Below, one piece after another: positions 43,069-52,496 of a DNA stretch of 64,000 nt. The position numbers and the translations under genes are program-made. The notes below the pieces were generated by a model. The model saw nothing but the letters and a program-made list of their open reading frames with translations. It did no database searches and had not been told where the DNA came from. The DNA is taken from contig NZ_SMFL01000008.1 in assembly GCF_004349265.1 (NCBI RefSeq), forward strand, positions 186,001 through 250,000, written 5' to 3'. The DNA is from Dyadobacter psychrotolerans (lineage in GTDB: Bacteria > Bacteroidota > Bacteroidia > Cytophagales > Spirosomataceae). The stretch's first letter is position 1. Every line of letters begins with the position of its first letter.

Positions 43069-43746
43069 ATTTGTTTTCACCAACGCTTCCATCATCCTAT
43101 CTGCCAGAAACTTATTCCCTTCATCAGTAAGGTGTACACGATCAGAAGTTAACACGCCTTTCTCTTTGTTTTCGGGATTGTTTTGTGCTAAATAATCGCC
43201 AAAATATTTTCGAAGATCACACAGCTGAACATTGTTGCGCGTAGCTATTTCCCGGATCAGTTTGGAATAATAATTCAGATCGCCATCCTGAGCGTTGGAA
43301 TTGTCGTTGCGTTCACCGATTACGGTGGGCGTACAAACAATAACCCGAATGTTCTGTGCCTTCATTTTTTTTATCAGTGCCTCATAAAATTTTACGTATT
43401 TGTCCGGATCGGTACCAGTTCCATGAGAGGATTTATGCCATACGTCATTGATACCTACATAGATAAAAACAACATCAGGCTTTTTTGAAAGAACGTCATC
43501 TTCAAGTCTTAAATAAAGGTCGTAAACCTTATTGCCGCCAATCCCTGCACCTATTAATTCATACTGCCCGCTCTGGTTTTTGATTTTAAGCATCTCGGTC
43601 ATTTTGGTAATATAACCTGTCGGCCCGACACCCGCCTGTGTAATAGAGTCACCAAAAAAGATGACACGAAGCGGCTTATCCTGACGCATAGCAAGTAGCG
43701 GTATTGCAATTAAAGCAATTTGAAAAATCCTGTAAAAACTGCGCAT
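43066..43746 (-). CDS. Secreted SGNH/GDSL hydrolase
   Basis: The 226-residue protein has an N-terminal hydrophobic leader (IFQIALIAIPLLA) and the four SGNH blocks: FFGDSITQAG (Ser), GIGGNKV (Gly), YVGINDVWH (Asn) and DRVHLTDEG (Asp, His). It is an esterase or lipase-type enzyme, likely acting on acyl or acetyl esters in the envelope or on glycans. It is convergent with the nucleotidyltransferase and divergent from the PAS sensor. Confidence 0.92.
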   Translation of the reverse strand: MRSFYRIFQIALIAIPLLAMRQDKPLRVIFFGDSITQAGVGPTGYITKMTEMLKIKNQSGQYELIGAGIGGNKVYDLYLRLEDDVLSKKPDVVFIYVGINDVWHKSSHGTGTDPDKYVKFYEALIKKMKAQNIRVIVCTPTVIGERNDNSNAQDGDLNYYSKLIREIATRNNVQLCDLRKYFGDYLAQNNPENKEKGVLTSDRVHLTDEGNKFLADRMMEALVKTN

Positions 43747-44138
43747 AAAATTGTAAAGATTAGTTTTGAAGGAAAAGACGTTTTGTTCCGGGAATTACCC
43801 TTATGCCATTAAAATTGCCTCTTTTCAAAAGCTCCTTTCCGCGTATAGCAAATAAGGTGTATTCAAAAATTATGTTTTTTTGTCTATTTTTTATAAAATT
43901 ACTTCAAAAAGAGTGTATTAGCTCTAAAAAAAGGAACACTGTTTTCTTGGCAAATATTTAACGTTTATAGTATCTTTATTAAATTCCAGCGCTTTTATGC
44001 GGTGTGTTCGACAACATCGGTAACCGCTAGCAAAACCCGGATAAGCTTAAATAATAAAGCAATTCTGCCCTTCGTAAAGATACTGTAGTAAAATTCAAAC
44101 CGGAAAGCCAGAAGTGGCTTCGTTATGACTTCGTTAAA
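43747..44138. other. Divergent intergenic region, AT-rich
   Basis: No gene is visible between the SGNH hydrolase and the PAS sensor. The stretch is AT-rich and likely holds both promoters. A small hairpin AAGCCA-GAAG-TGGCTT lies at 44105-44120, 19 nt before the sensor start, and might affect its translation. Confidence 0.5.
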
Positions 44139-47100
44139 ATGATGGTAAGTAATAAGTATCTGAATGATATGTTTAGGCTACTGCCTGTTGCCGGTTTAGT
44201 CATTCAGCCAGATCAGGAAAGGTTTACAATCATTCAGGTGAACGACGCCTTTTTTGGGTTTTTCGACTATAAACAAGAAAATTTGGTATATGAAGACTTC
44301 CTGAATGTCTTTAAGGAAAACCTGATTCTCAACTCAAATGACTGGAAAAGTCTGTTTTTAAACATTATTTCTGAAAGAGTCGCCGAAACGACTTCCGTCT
44401 TAAAATACAAAAATAAATGGAATAAGGACGGTTATCTGTCAATAAATCTGGCACCAATTCTTAATGAAACTGAGGAGGTAGATTTGATCATGATTTCATT
44501 CCTGAATGTTTCTGAACCTGAACCGGATCAGCGCTTTCACACTCTGATTCAAACTGTTGAGGGTATTGTTTGGGAAGCTGATGCTCAAACTCTGGAGTTT
44601 ACTTTTATAAGCGGTCAGGTAAAGAGTATCCTGGGATTTTCGCCGGATGAGTGGCTGTCCGAAAAGGATTTTTGGCAAAACCACATTCATGCGCAAGACA
44701 GGGAGCAGGCCGTTCGGTACTGTCATTTTCAATTACAGGATGGGAAAAACCACACCTTTGATTACCGGATGATTCATCAAAACGGACGTGTTGTATGGAT
44801 CAAAGATGTAGTCTCGATCATTTATGAAGGCGGCCAGCCGAAATGGCTTAGAGGGTTGATGGTTGATATTACGGAAACCAAACGCTTTTCAGATTTAGAG
44901 CTTCTGGAAAAGCAAATTCTGGAATTGAATTCCCAGAAAGATTTTCCCCTGGAAAAAGTATTGTACACTTATGCAGAGGGAATTGAGCGTGTATTTTCGG
45001 GGATGCACTGTTCCATTTTACAAATTAAAGATGGTAGGATGCACAATTGGGCGTCGCCTTCCTTGCCAAAAGCGTATGTGGAAGGCATAGAAGGTTTGGT
45101 AATTGGTGACTATGTGGGTTCCTGTGGTTCAGCAGCTTTTTTGGGAGAGAGAGTAATTGTAAACGACATTGCAAATCATCCCAAATGGACAGATTACCGT
45201 GAACTGGCATTAAGCAACAATCTTCATGCCTGCTGGTCTCATCCAATAGTTAATAGTGAAGGTGGGGTAATTGCAACTTTCGGAATTTATTATAAAGAAG
45301 TGAAGATGCCGGATGAAGAAGAGCTTAAAATCATTGACCGATCCGTTGCTATACTCAAAATCATCCTGGAAAACAGACTAAATAACGACCTGATCCGTGA
45401 AACAACTTTGCTGATGACGCAGGGACAGGAACTTGCACAATTTGGTAACTGGCAGTGGGATATTGCAAGTGATGTTATAACCTGGTCGGACACTTTGTTT
45501 GCCATTTACGGCTTAAATAAAACTGCCTTTAAGCCTTCTTTTGAAAGATACAAGAAGTTGTTGCATCCGGATGACCGGGTAAATATTTGTTTGATAATCC
45601 AAAATGCGATCGAGTCAAAGGTTGATGTTGAGTTTGAAGAGCGCATCATTCGTCCGTCCGGTGAGTTGCGGTATGTGAAGTCCTGGGCGAAAATTATAGT
45701 GAATCAGGAAGGCGAAGCAATAAAACTTATCGGCGCCTGCCTTGACATTACTGAAAGTAAGATTATCCAGGAAAAACTGCTGGCAAGCAAGGCCCGCCTT
45801 AGAAACCTGGTTGATGCACAGACGAACTATGTTATCAGAACAGACCTGGAAGGAAATTATACTTACTACAACAACAAGTACAGGGAAGATTTTGGGTGGT
45901 TTTATGCTGACAATAATTTCCTTGGAACCAACTGTATAGATACGGTACTGCCGCATCACCATTCCAGAGTGGTTGAAATTGGTGAAAGATGCATTGAACG
46001 GCCGAATTCAGTCGCTCCCGTGGAAGTAGATAACGTCAAGGAAGGAGGAGGAATAAGATCTATACTTTGGCATTTTGTTTGTCTTACGGATTCTGAGGGT
46101 GAGCCAAGTGAAATGCAATGTATCGGAATTGACATTTCTGAATTGAAACAGGCAGAAAATGATCTCCGAATCAGTAATGAAAGATATGAGTATGTTAACA
46201 AAGCAACCAACGATGCCATCTATGATTGGGACATTGTTAATGATGATATTATTTGGGGCGAAGGTTTTGGAAGGTTATTTGGTTGGGATAACAGCAAAGG
46301 TAAATATCCGGTTAAAAAGTGGTTTGCACGAATTCATCCGTCTGACCTGGACAAAACGCGGCAGAGTCTGCTGAATACCTTAGACAACAGCGGAGAGCGT
46401 AATTGGGTGATGGATTATCAATTCCGAAAGATAAATGGGGACTATGCCTATGTAGAAGAAAACAGCTATGTCATCAGAAATGAAGAAGGCGAAGCTGTCA
46501 GGATGATAGGTGTACTCAGAGACGTCACCAGGCAAAAGCAGGAGGAACACAGGCTTAAACTGATGGAGTCGGTAGTGACGGATACCAATGATTCTGTCCT
46601 TATCGCTGAGTCTGATCCATTTGATAAAACAAAATTGAAAATTATTTATGTCAACGAGGCTTTTACCAAAATCACCGGCTATTCAGCGGATGAAGTAATG
46701 GGCAAAAGTCCTTTGATTTTAAGCGGGAAGAATCCCGATATCAAAGATTTCAACCGGATGCTGAAGGCAATCAGAAACCGCGAATCTTTGGAATTTGAAA
46801 CGATCCAGTATAAAAAAAACGGTGATTATTTTTGGGTGAGTTTGAGTCTTAGTCCTGTTGCGGACGAAAAAGGAATAAGTACACACTGGATTTGCATCGG
46901 GCATGATGTAACAGAAAGACTGAATTACATCAGGGCGATTGAAAAGCAAAACAAAAAATTTCAGGAAATCACCTGGATGCAGTCACATGTCGTCAGGGCA
47001 CCGCTCGCGAGGCTTATGGGGCTTGTAGATCTTATTAAAAACTACCACAATTCAGATGCAGAAAGAAATGAATTATTAGATCACATTTTGCTGTCTGCCA

Positions 47101-47156
47101 CTGAGTTTGATGGCATTATCAGGGATATTTCAGATAAAAGCAGTCAGCTTTATTGA
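44139..47156 (+). CDS. Multi-PAS/GAF sensor with histidine-kinase H-box but no ATPase domain
   Basis: The 1005-residue soluble protein contains repeated PAS domains (approximately 10-125, 130-250, 430-545, 555-675, 680-800, 805-930), many with the PAC ending GACLDITESK or similar, and a GAF domain (about 265-415; VIGDYVGSCGSAAFLGERVI). The C-terminus resembles a HisKA helix pair, with His950 in MQSHVVRAPLARLMGL, but the chain ends 55 residues later. The HATPase_c domain of a histidine kinase is absent, and the next gene is on the other strand. It could be phosphorylated by another kinase or bind a partner. Confidence 0.9.
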   Translation: MMVSNKYLNDMFRLLPVAGLVIQPDQERFTIIQVNDAFFGFFDYKQENLVYEDFLNVFKENLILNSNDWKSLFLNIISERVAETTSVLKYKNKWNKDGYLSINLAPILNETEEVDLIMISFLNVSEPEPDQRFHTLIQTVEGIVWEADAQTLEFTFISGQVKSILGFSPDEWLSEKDFWQNHIHAQDREQAVRYCHFQLQDGKNHTFDYRMIHQNGRVVWIKDVVSIIYEGGQPKWLRGLMVDITETKRFSDLELLEKQILELNSQKDFPLEKVLYTYAEGIERVFSGMHCSILQIKDGRMHNWASPSLPKAYVEGIEGLVIGDYVGSCGSAAFLGERVIVNDIANHPKWTDYRELALSNNLHACWSHPIVNSEGGVIATFGIYYKEVKMPDEEELKIIDRSVAILKIILENRLNNDLIRETTLLMTQGQELAQFGNWQWDIASDVITWSDTLFAIYGLNKTAFKPSFERYKKLLHPDDRVNICLIIQNAIESKVDVEFEERIIRPSGELRYVKSWAKIIVNQEGEAIKLIGACLDITESKIIQEKLLASKARLRNLVDAQTNYVIRTDLEGNYTYYNNKYREDFGWFYADNNFLGTNCIDTVLPHHHSRVVEIGERCIERPNSVAPVEVDNVKEGGGIRSILWHFVCLTDSEGEPSEMQCIGIDISELKQAENDLRISNERYEYVNKATNDAIYDWDIVNDDIIWGEGFGRLFGWDNSKGKYPVKKWFARIHPSDLDKTRQSLLNTLDNSGERNWVMDYQFRKINGDYAYVEENSYVIRNEEGEAVRMIGVLRDVTRQKQEEHRLKLMESVVTDTNDSVLIAESDPFDKTKLKIIYVNEAFTKITGYSADEVMGKSPLILSGKNPDIKDFNRMLKAIRNRESLEFETIQYKKNGDYFWVSLSLSPVADEKGISTHWICIGHDVTERLNYIRAIEKQNKKFQEITWMQSHVVRAPLARLMGLVDLIKNYHNSDAERNELLDHILLSATEFDGIIRDISDKSSQLY

Positions 47157-47163
47157 AAACCGT

Positions 47164-48057
47164 TTAGTTTTTGATCAGCATTATATCCGAATCACCAGGA
47201 TTATATCGCAGTGCAAATGACTTTCCGGGTAACAGGTCGTCAGCCATGTGAAGCGGTACATATATTTCCTTTATATGCTGTCCGATCAGGGCACGCAGCA
47301 GGAGATTTTCCTTTTGTTTTTGGCATGAAAGAACTTCTCCATAAATTATAATACCTTCGGAAATATCCTGATCTGAAAGATAAACCTCGGCAGGTGTTCC
47401 CTGTTTCAGAATTTTTCCGTCTTCAATAATAATCACCTGATTAGACAGCCTGAATATTTCTCCCAAATCATGGGTAACGATAATCATTGTGAAACCAAAT
47501 TTCCTATGAAACCTTAAAAGCAAATCCTGAAGGCTGGCCCGCAATGAATGGTCCAGGGCTGATAAAGGTTCATCCAAAAGCAGTAAGTCTGGTTTGCGGA
47601 CTAACGCTCTTGCCAGGGAAACTCTTTGCTGCTGTCCGCCGGAAAGCTGATGAGGTTTTCGGTCGGCAAGCTCTACCAGGTCAACCGCCTGAAGAAGTTC
47701 ATCAATAACCTCTCTGCCGGCTCCTTTATCCAAAGCAAATGAAAGATTTGCCCGTACACTCCAATGCGGAAAAAGCGCATAATCCTGAAAAACAAAACCA
47801 ATCCGGCGATTTTGTACAGGTAAATTAAAGGCTGATTCGGTATTTAACCAAAGTTGTTCTCCGAATTTTATATGGCCCGAACGCGGCTGAGCTAATCCGG
47901 CAAGCTGTCGCAAAAATGTCGTTTTGCCTGAACCTGATGGCCCGGTCACTGCCAAGATACTTCCCACCGGAACCGACAATGAAATTTCCATTGGCAGCGT
48001 TCCGTTAGCAGTTTTAAGCGAGTGATTTATTTCTATTTCAAGCAGTTTGTCGGACAC
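47164..48057 (-). CDS. modC: Molybdate ABC importer ATP-binding protein
   Basis: The 297-residue protein has Walker A GPSGSGKTTF, Q-loop GFVFQDYALFPHWSV, signature LSGGQQQRVSLARAL and Walker B DLLLLDEPLSALD. The C-terminal 70 residues resemble a short regulatory or TOBE-like domain. It lies downstream of modB, overlapping it by 20 nt, and of modA. Together these make a complete ModABC importer that takes up molybdate or tungstate for molybdenum cofactor enzymes. Confidence 0.93.
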   Translation of the reverse strand: MSDKLLEIEINHSLKTANGTLPMEISLSVPVGSILAVTGPSGSGKTTFLRQLAGLAQPRSGHIKFGEQLWLNTESAFNLPVQNRRIGFVFQDYALFPHWSVRANLSFALDKGAGREVIDELLQAVDLVELADRKPHQLSGGQQQRVSLARALVRKPDLLLLDEPLSALDHSLRASLQDLLLRFHRKFGFTMIIVTHDLGEIFRLSNQVIIIEDGKILKQGTPAEVYLSDQDISEGIIIYGEVLSCQKQKENLLLRALIGQHIKEIYVPLHMADDLLPGKSFALRYNPGDSDIMLIKN

Positions 48058-48712
48058 GAAGCAGGCGGTTATTGATGGAATAAACCATCAGTAAAATAGC
48101 AAATGTAATTGCAAAAAGTACCAGGGCATATTGGTTTGCCGCAGCGTAATTCAATGCTTCAACCTCATTGTAGATCGCAACAGAAGCGACTTTTGTAACG
48201 CCTGGAATATTACCTCCGATCATTAATACCACCCCAAATTCACCGACCGTATGCGCAAAAGTGAGGACAAATGCAGTTAAAATGGCTGGCTTACAATTGG
48301 GTAGCAATATTTTATAGAATGTTTCAAAACGGCCTTTTCCCAGAGTATAAGCTGCATCCTGCAAAGAAACCGGCAGAGATTGCAACCCTGCTCTTAAAGG
48401 ATAAACCATAAAAGGCAGGCTGTATATCACCGAAGCGATTACCAGGCCGGGAAATGAAAAAACCAGCCGAACGCCGATCAGATTTTCAATCCATGCTCCA
48501 ACCCAGTAAGAAGGACTGAATGCCAGCAAAAGATAAAAACCAATGACAGACGGAGGTAAAACCAGGGGCATTCCGATAACGGCTTCAACAATTCCACGTC
48601 CTTTGAATTTTCCAAAAGCAAGCCAGTATGCCACTGGCAACGCAATCACCAGCAAAATAAGCGAAGTGATCGTAGCGAGCTTGAAAGTCAGGAAGAGGGG
48701 CTGCCAGTCCAA
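48038..48712 (-). CDS. modB: Molybdate ABC importer permease
   Basis: The 224-residue inner-membrane protein has about five to six transmembrane helices and the ModB family motif AAYTLGKGRFETFYKILLPNCKP-like EAA loop (about 140-162), plus the typical MPLVLPPSVIGFYLL and HTVGEFGVVLMIGGNIPG segments. It forms the channel of the ModABC importer. The gene sits between modA (55-nt gap) and modC (20-nt overlap). Confidence 0.94.
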   Translation of the reverse strand: MDWQPLFLTFKLATITSLILLVIALPVAYWLAFGKFKGRGIVEAVIGMPLVLPPSVIGFYLLLAFSPSYWVGAWIENLIGVRLVFSFPGLVIASVIYSLPFMVYPLRAGLQSLPVSLQDAAYTLGKGRFETFYKILLPNCKPAILTAFVLTFAHTVGEFGVVLMIGGNIPGVTKVASVAIYNEVEALNYAAANQYALVLFAITFAILLMVYSINNRLLRVRQTA

Positions 48713-48767
48713 ATTAAGTATTGAATTAAAGTGTTTAGTTTACAGGCCTAATTGAGTTTAATAACAA

Positions 48768-49520
48768 CTATTTATAACCGTATTTCTTAAAAATTTCCCT
48801 GGCTTTTTGTGAATATAAAAAGTCGTAAAACTGTTTGCTTGTTTCTTTCTTTGGAGAATCCTCGCTGTGACGAAGCAAAATAGCGGCTTGTTCAATTGGT
48901 TTGTATGAAGTTGAATCGATCAGAATCCAGTGGCCTTTGTCTTTCATTTCAGGTGAAAGTACAATGGACAAGGCATTAAAACCTGCTTCCACAGATCCCG
49001 ATGATATATATTGAGCCGTTTGGGAAATGCTTTCACCGTAAACCAGCTTGTTTCTTAATGCTGTTGCATATGGTTGTTTTTCGAGAGCCTGCAATGCAGC
49101 TACACCATAAGGAGCCAGATCCGGATTTGGAATGGCGATTTTTTTAACTTTTTCGGTATTTAAAATTTCGAGTGTTAACTCCGGAGCATCAATATCTTTC
49201 GACCATAAAACAAGTTTCCCTAATGCGTAAATTTTCGGTTTTTCATCCGAGCCGCCTTTTGAATAAATTTCCTGGGGATATTTCGTGTCTGCGGAAACGA
49301 ATACGTCAAAAGGAGCACCTTCACGAATCTGGGTTGTCAGTTTTCCTGAGGAGCTGACTACAATTTCAATTTTTTTACCTGATTCTTTTTCAAATTCTTT
49401 TTTAATGTCCTGCATCACATACTGGACATTGGCAGCGGTGGCAACGATGATTTTTTCAGATGGTTTGGAACATCCGGCTGCAAAAAAAGAAAAAAGAAGA
49501 ATAATACGTTGAAAGTTCAT
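48768..49520 (-). CDS. modA: Molybdate-binding lipoprotein
   Basis: The 250-residue protein has a lipoprotein signal (LLFSFFAAGC) and a ModA-type periplasmic-binding fold: IIVATAANVQYVMQDIKKEF, then SSSGKLTTQIREGAPFDVFVSAD and PNPDLAPYGVAA, the motifs contacting the oxyanion. It delivers molybdate to ModB. First gene of the minus-strand modABC operon; the promoter lies in the 195-nt gap shared with the aminotransferase. Confidence 0.94.
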   Translation of the reverse strand: MNFQRIILLFSFFAAGCSKPSEKIIVATAANVQYVMQDIKKEFEKESGKKIEIVVSSSGKLTTQIREGAPFDVFVSADTKYPQEIYSKGGSDEKPKIYALGKLVLWSKDIDAPELTLEILNTEKVKKIAIPNPDLAPYGVAALQALEKQPYATALRNKLVYGESISQTAQYISSGSVEAGFNALSIVLSPEMKDKGHWILIDSTSYKPIEQAAILLRHSEDSPKKETSKQFYDFLYSQKAREIFKKYGYK

Positions 49521-49715
49521 GCTGCTAATTTAACAGTTTATAGGTAATACGTGCTATTTGTTTCAGGCAAGAAATTAAAGCGCTCTCTTCATTCTTCAAT
49601 GTCATTGGGTTAAGCTTATGTCCGTTGTAGTAAAAGTCGTAAATTGCGCCCCGTTTGGCAACTTTCCTCTTGCAGAGGAGATGAGTCGGCGAATTATAAA
49701 TTTTTGATTGAAATA

Positions 49716-50879
49716 ATGATTATAGAAACTGCGCATCGGACCCGGCAAACAGCGGAATATTATTTTTCTGTAAAGCTGGCTGAGGTACGAAAACTGATTG
49801 CGGAAGGGCATGACGTAATAAATCTGGGAATTGGAAATCCGGATATGATGCCCTCTGAACAAACTATTAATGCTTTATCTAATGCTGCCCACAAGCCGCA
49901 GGCGCATGGTTATCAGCCTTATGTAGGGACAATCACTTTTCGGAACGCTATTGCAGATTTCTATCAAAGAACCTATGGTGTAACATTAAACCCGGCTTCG
50001 GAAATTTTGCCGCTTATTGGTTCGAAGGAAGGTATAACGCATATTTCGCTTACTTTCCTGGATCCGGGAGACGAGGTTTTAGTGCCCGAACTGGGATACC
50101 CGGCTTATCGGGCCGTGAGTAAAATGGTAGGTGCTGAGGTTAAGGAATATCCGCTTAGGGAGGATCACGGCTGGCAGCCCGACTGGGAGGCCATGAAAAA
50201 ACTGGTGACACCGCGTACTAAAATCATGTGGCTTAACTATCCGCATATGCCGACCGGTGCCCCGGCAACCATCGAACTTTTTGAACAAGCTGTTGCTTTT
50301 GCAAAAGAGCATAAAATTCTGCTGTGTCATGATAATCCTTACAGTCTGGTGCTGAATAAAAAAGCTCCGATCAGTTTGCTTTTAGTTGAAGGAGCAAAAG
50401 ATGTAGCAATTGAGCTGAATTCGATGAGTAAGTCTCACAATATGGCAGGATGGCGAATGGGCTGGCTTGCCGGTGCAAAACCTTATATTGATGCAGTCCT
50501 GACTATAAAAAGTAATGTCGATTCCGGTATGTTCTGGGCATTGCAGGAGGCTGCGGCGGCGGCACTACAGAATAGTAATGACTGGCACAGGGAAAGAAAT
50601 GCTGTTTATCAGGGCCGTCTGGAAGCCTCGGAGGCATTTTTGAATACCATTGGTTGTACCTGGGATCACGCTCAGGAAGGTATGTTCCTTTGGGGCAAGC
50701 TTCCCGATTCGGTAGAGTCGGCAGAGAAACTGGTAAATAACCTTCTGATAGAAAAACACGTGTTTATTGCACCTGGTTTTATCTTTGGGCCCAAAGGTCA
50801 GCGTTACATCAGGTTGTCACTTTGTATGCCTAAGGAAAGAATTTGGGAGGCTGTGGAGAGGATCAGGGCAAAGGTTTAA
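49716..50879 (+). CDS. Class I/II PLP-dependent aminotransferase
   Basis: An ATG at 49716 is preferred to an upstream TTG. The 387-residue cytoplasmic enzyme has fold-type I features: INLGIGNPDMMPS near the N-terminus, MWLNYPHMPTGAPA, CHDNPYS with the Asp, the PLP-binding Lys in ELNSMSKSHNMAGWRMGW (about residue 235) and RYIRLSLC with the carboxylate-binding Arg. It is followed after 74 nt by prephenate dehydrogenase, so transamination in tyrosine/phenylalanine synthesis is likely. Other amino acids are possible. Confidence 0.9.
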   Translation: MIIETAHRTRQTAEYYFSVKLAEVRKLIAEGHDVINLGIGNPDMMPSEQTINALSNAAHKPQAHGYQPYVGTITFRNAIADFYQRTYGVTLNPASEILPLIGSKEGITHISLTFLDPGDEVLVPELGYPAYRAVSKMVGAEVKEYPLREDHGWQPDWEAMKKLVTPRTKIMWLNYPHMPTGAPATIELFEQAVAFAKEHKILLCHDNPYSLVLNKKAPISLLLVEGAKDVAIELNSMSKSHNMAGWRMGWLAGAKPYIDAVLTIKSNVDSGMFWALQEAAAAALQNSNDWHRERNAVYQGRLEASEAFLNTIGCTWDHAQEGMFLWGKLPDSVESAEKLVNNLLIEKHVFIAPGFIFGPKGQRYIRLSLCMPKERIWEAVERIRAKV

Positions 50880-50909
50880 GGGCAAGGGTGAAAGGAGAAA
50901 CAAAAAATA

Positions 50910-50943
50910 AGCTGATAGCTGATCGCTAAAAGCTTATAGCTAA
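50910..50943 (+). repeat. AGCTAA-rich repeat, copy 5
   Basis: GCTGATAGCTGATCGCTAAA and following bases, directly upstream of the prephenate dehydrogenase start at 50954 and far from the other copies (17-26 kb). Confidence 0.6.
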
Positions 50944-50953
50944 ATAAAAAATA

Positions 50954-51811
50954 ATGGTCATTAGTATCATCGGTGTGGGTTTACTTGGCGGGTCCTTTGC
51001 TTTGGGGCTTCGTGAAAAGTATCCGCATATAAGATTTATTGGTGTTGATAATTCAGTCGTAAACCAGAAAATCGCACTGGCGAAAGGTATTGTCGATGAG
51101 ATTACAACACTTGAAGAAGCACTTTTAATCTCTGAGTTAAATGTACTGGCAACCCCGGTTGACGTGATTAATATGCTGCTGCCTTACATGCTGGAAAATC
51201 TTCCTGATGGCAGGACGATCATGGATTTAGGCTCGACCAAAGAATTGATCTGTGGTCTTGTGGAGAGTCATCCAAAACGTAGACAGTTTGTCGCAGTTCA
51301 TCCAATGGCGGGTACTGAAAACTCAGGTCCCGGTGCGGCCTTTAAAGAGCTTCTTGATAATAAAAATGTAATTATTTGTGATAAGGAAAACAGTCATCCG
51401 GATTCTCTTGGTTTGGTTGAAGCCTTTCTTCGTGATGTAGGAATGAAAATTCACTACATGACACCCGTTGAACATGACCTTCATCTGGCCTATGTTTCAC
51501 ATTTGAGTCATATCAGTTCTTTTGCGTTGGGATTAACTGTTTTGGACAAAGAAAGAGACGAAAGAGCGATTTTTGATATGGCGAGTACAGGTTTTTCGTC
51601 AACCGTACGTCTTGCCAAAAGTTCACCGCAAATGTGGGCACCGATTTTTGACCAAAATAAAACCAATGTGTCAAAGGCGCTTGGTGACTACATTGAATTA
51701 CTGAAAAAATTCAAGGATGCCATTGATAATAAGGATCTTGATACAAGCCTTTCATTTATGAACCGCGCCAATGATATCGGAAGAATCCTGGCAGGAATTG
51801 AGAAGAAGTAA
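50954..51811 (+). CDS. tyrA: Prephenate dehydrogenase
   Basis: The 285-residue protein has an N-terminal NAD-binding motif IIGVGLLGGSFALGLREK and the TyrA signatures DLGSTKELICGLV, HPMAGTENSGPGAAF and HDLHLAYVSHLSHISSFAL. It converts prephenate to 4-hydroxyphenylpyruvate, the precursor of tyrosine. It lies after the aminotransferase gene, which could do the next step. No chorismate mutase domain is fused. Confidence 0.95.
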   Translation: MVISIIGVGLLGGSFALGLREKYPHIRFIGVDNSVVNQKIALAKGIVDEITTLEEALLISELNVLATPVDVINMLLPYMLENLPDGRTIMDLGSTKELICGLVESHPKRRQFVAVHPMAGTENSGPGAAFKELLDNKNVIICDKENSHPDSLGLVEAFLRDVGMKIHYMTPVEHDLHLAYVSHLSHISSFALGLTVLDKERDERAIFDMASTGFSSTVRLAKSSPQMWAPIFDQNKTNVSKALGDYIELLKKFKDAIDNKDLDTSLSFMNRANDIGRILAGIEKK

Positions 51812-51863
51812 GCAGTAATTCAGCTATTCTTCTTAAATTTATTGTTGATAAAACGATGATGTT

Positions 51864-52433
51864 ATGGACCTCCCATTGAAAATACGTTCTTTTGCGAAGT
51901 TTACAGATGATATGTTTTTTGATCTCTGTCAGGCAAATTCGCAGCTCTTCTTAGAGCGGGATAAAGACGGTAATATTATTGTTATGGCACCAACCGGATC
52001 TGACACAGGTTTTTATAATTCAGATATAAATGGCCAGATTTGGCATTGGAATCGTAGTAACGGTGCAGGTTATGTCTTTGATTCTTCGGCCGGCTTTACT
52101 TTACCAAATGGCGCAGTACGTTCTCCGGATGTTTCCTGGATTGCCAGGGATAAATGGGAAGCCCTTTCCAAAACTGACCAAAATAAATTTGCTCACATTT
52201 GCCCTGATCTTGTTGTTGAAGTAATGTCTTCAAGCGACAGCATCTCCGAACTAAAGAATAAAATGGAGGAATACCGGTCCAACGGATGCAGGTTAGGCTG
52301 GCTCATTGATCGTGCCGGCAAACAGGTTCATATCTACCGGGCAGATGGTTCTGTTGAAATAAAAGAAGGGAAATTGATTAAGTTAAGCGGGGAAGAGGTG
52401 CTGGACGGGCTTGTTGTCGATGCCGGTTTTTGA
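51864..52433 (+). CDS. Uma2-family (DUF820) putative nuclease
   Basis: The 189-residue protein matches the Uma2 family with a PD-(D/E)XK-type core: VRSPDVSWIARDKW (Asp), CPDLVVEVMSSSDS (Asp and Glu) and GCRLGWLIDRAGKQVHIYR. The family is widespread in cyanobacteria and Bacteroidota, and its biological role is unclear. The gene follows tyrA on the same strand and ends at a bidirectional terminator. Confidence 0.9.
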   Translation: MDLPLKIRSFAKFTDDMFFDLCQANSQLFLERDKDGNIIVMAPTGSDTGFYNSDINGQIWHWNRSNGAGYVFDSSAGFTLPNGAVRSPDVSWIARDKWEALSKTDQNKFAHICPDLVVEVMSSSDSISELKNKMEEYRSNGCRLGWLIDRAGKQVHIYRADGSVEIKEGKLIKLSGEEVLDGLVVDAGF

Positions 52434-52446
52434 TTCGTATAAATAA

Positions 52447-52480
52447 ATACGCAATGCCCTTCTTACTGAGCATTGCGTAT
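52447..52480. terminator. Bidirectional terminator between Uma2 and protease genes
   Basis: ATACGCAATGC (52447-52457) and GCATTGCGTAT (52470-52480) form an 11-bp perfect stem between convergent genes. Flanks are AT-rich on both sides. Confidence 0.75.
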
Positions 52481-52496
52481 GGTAATTTTCTAATTC

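Noticed and set aside
49640-49716. Possible riboswitch before the aminotransferase (hairpin CCTCT-TGC-AGAGG)
   Set aside because: Only one short hairpin; no match to riboswitch cores I know (SAM, TPP, cobalamin, molybdenum cofactor).
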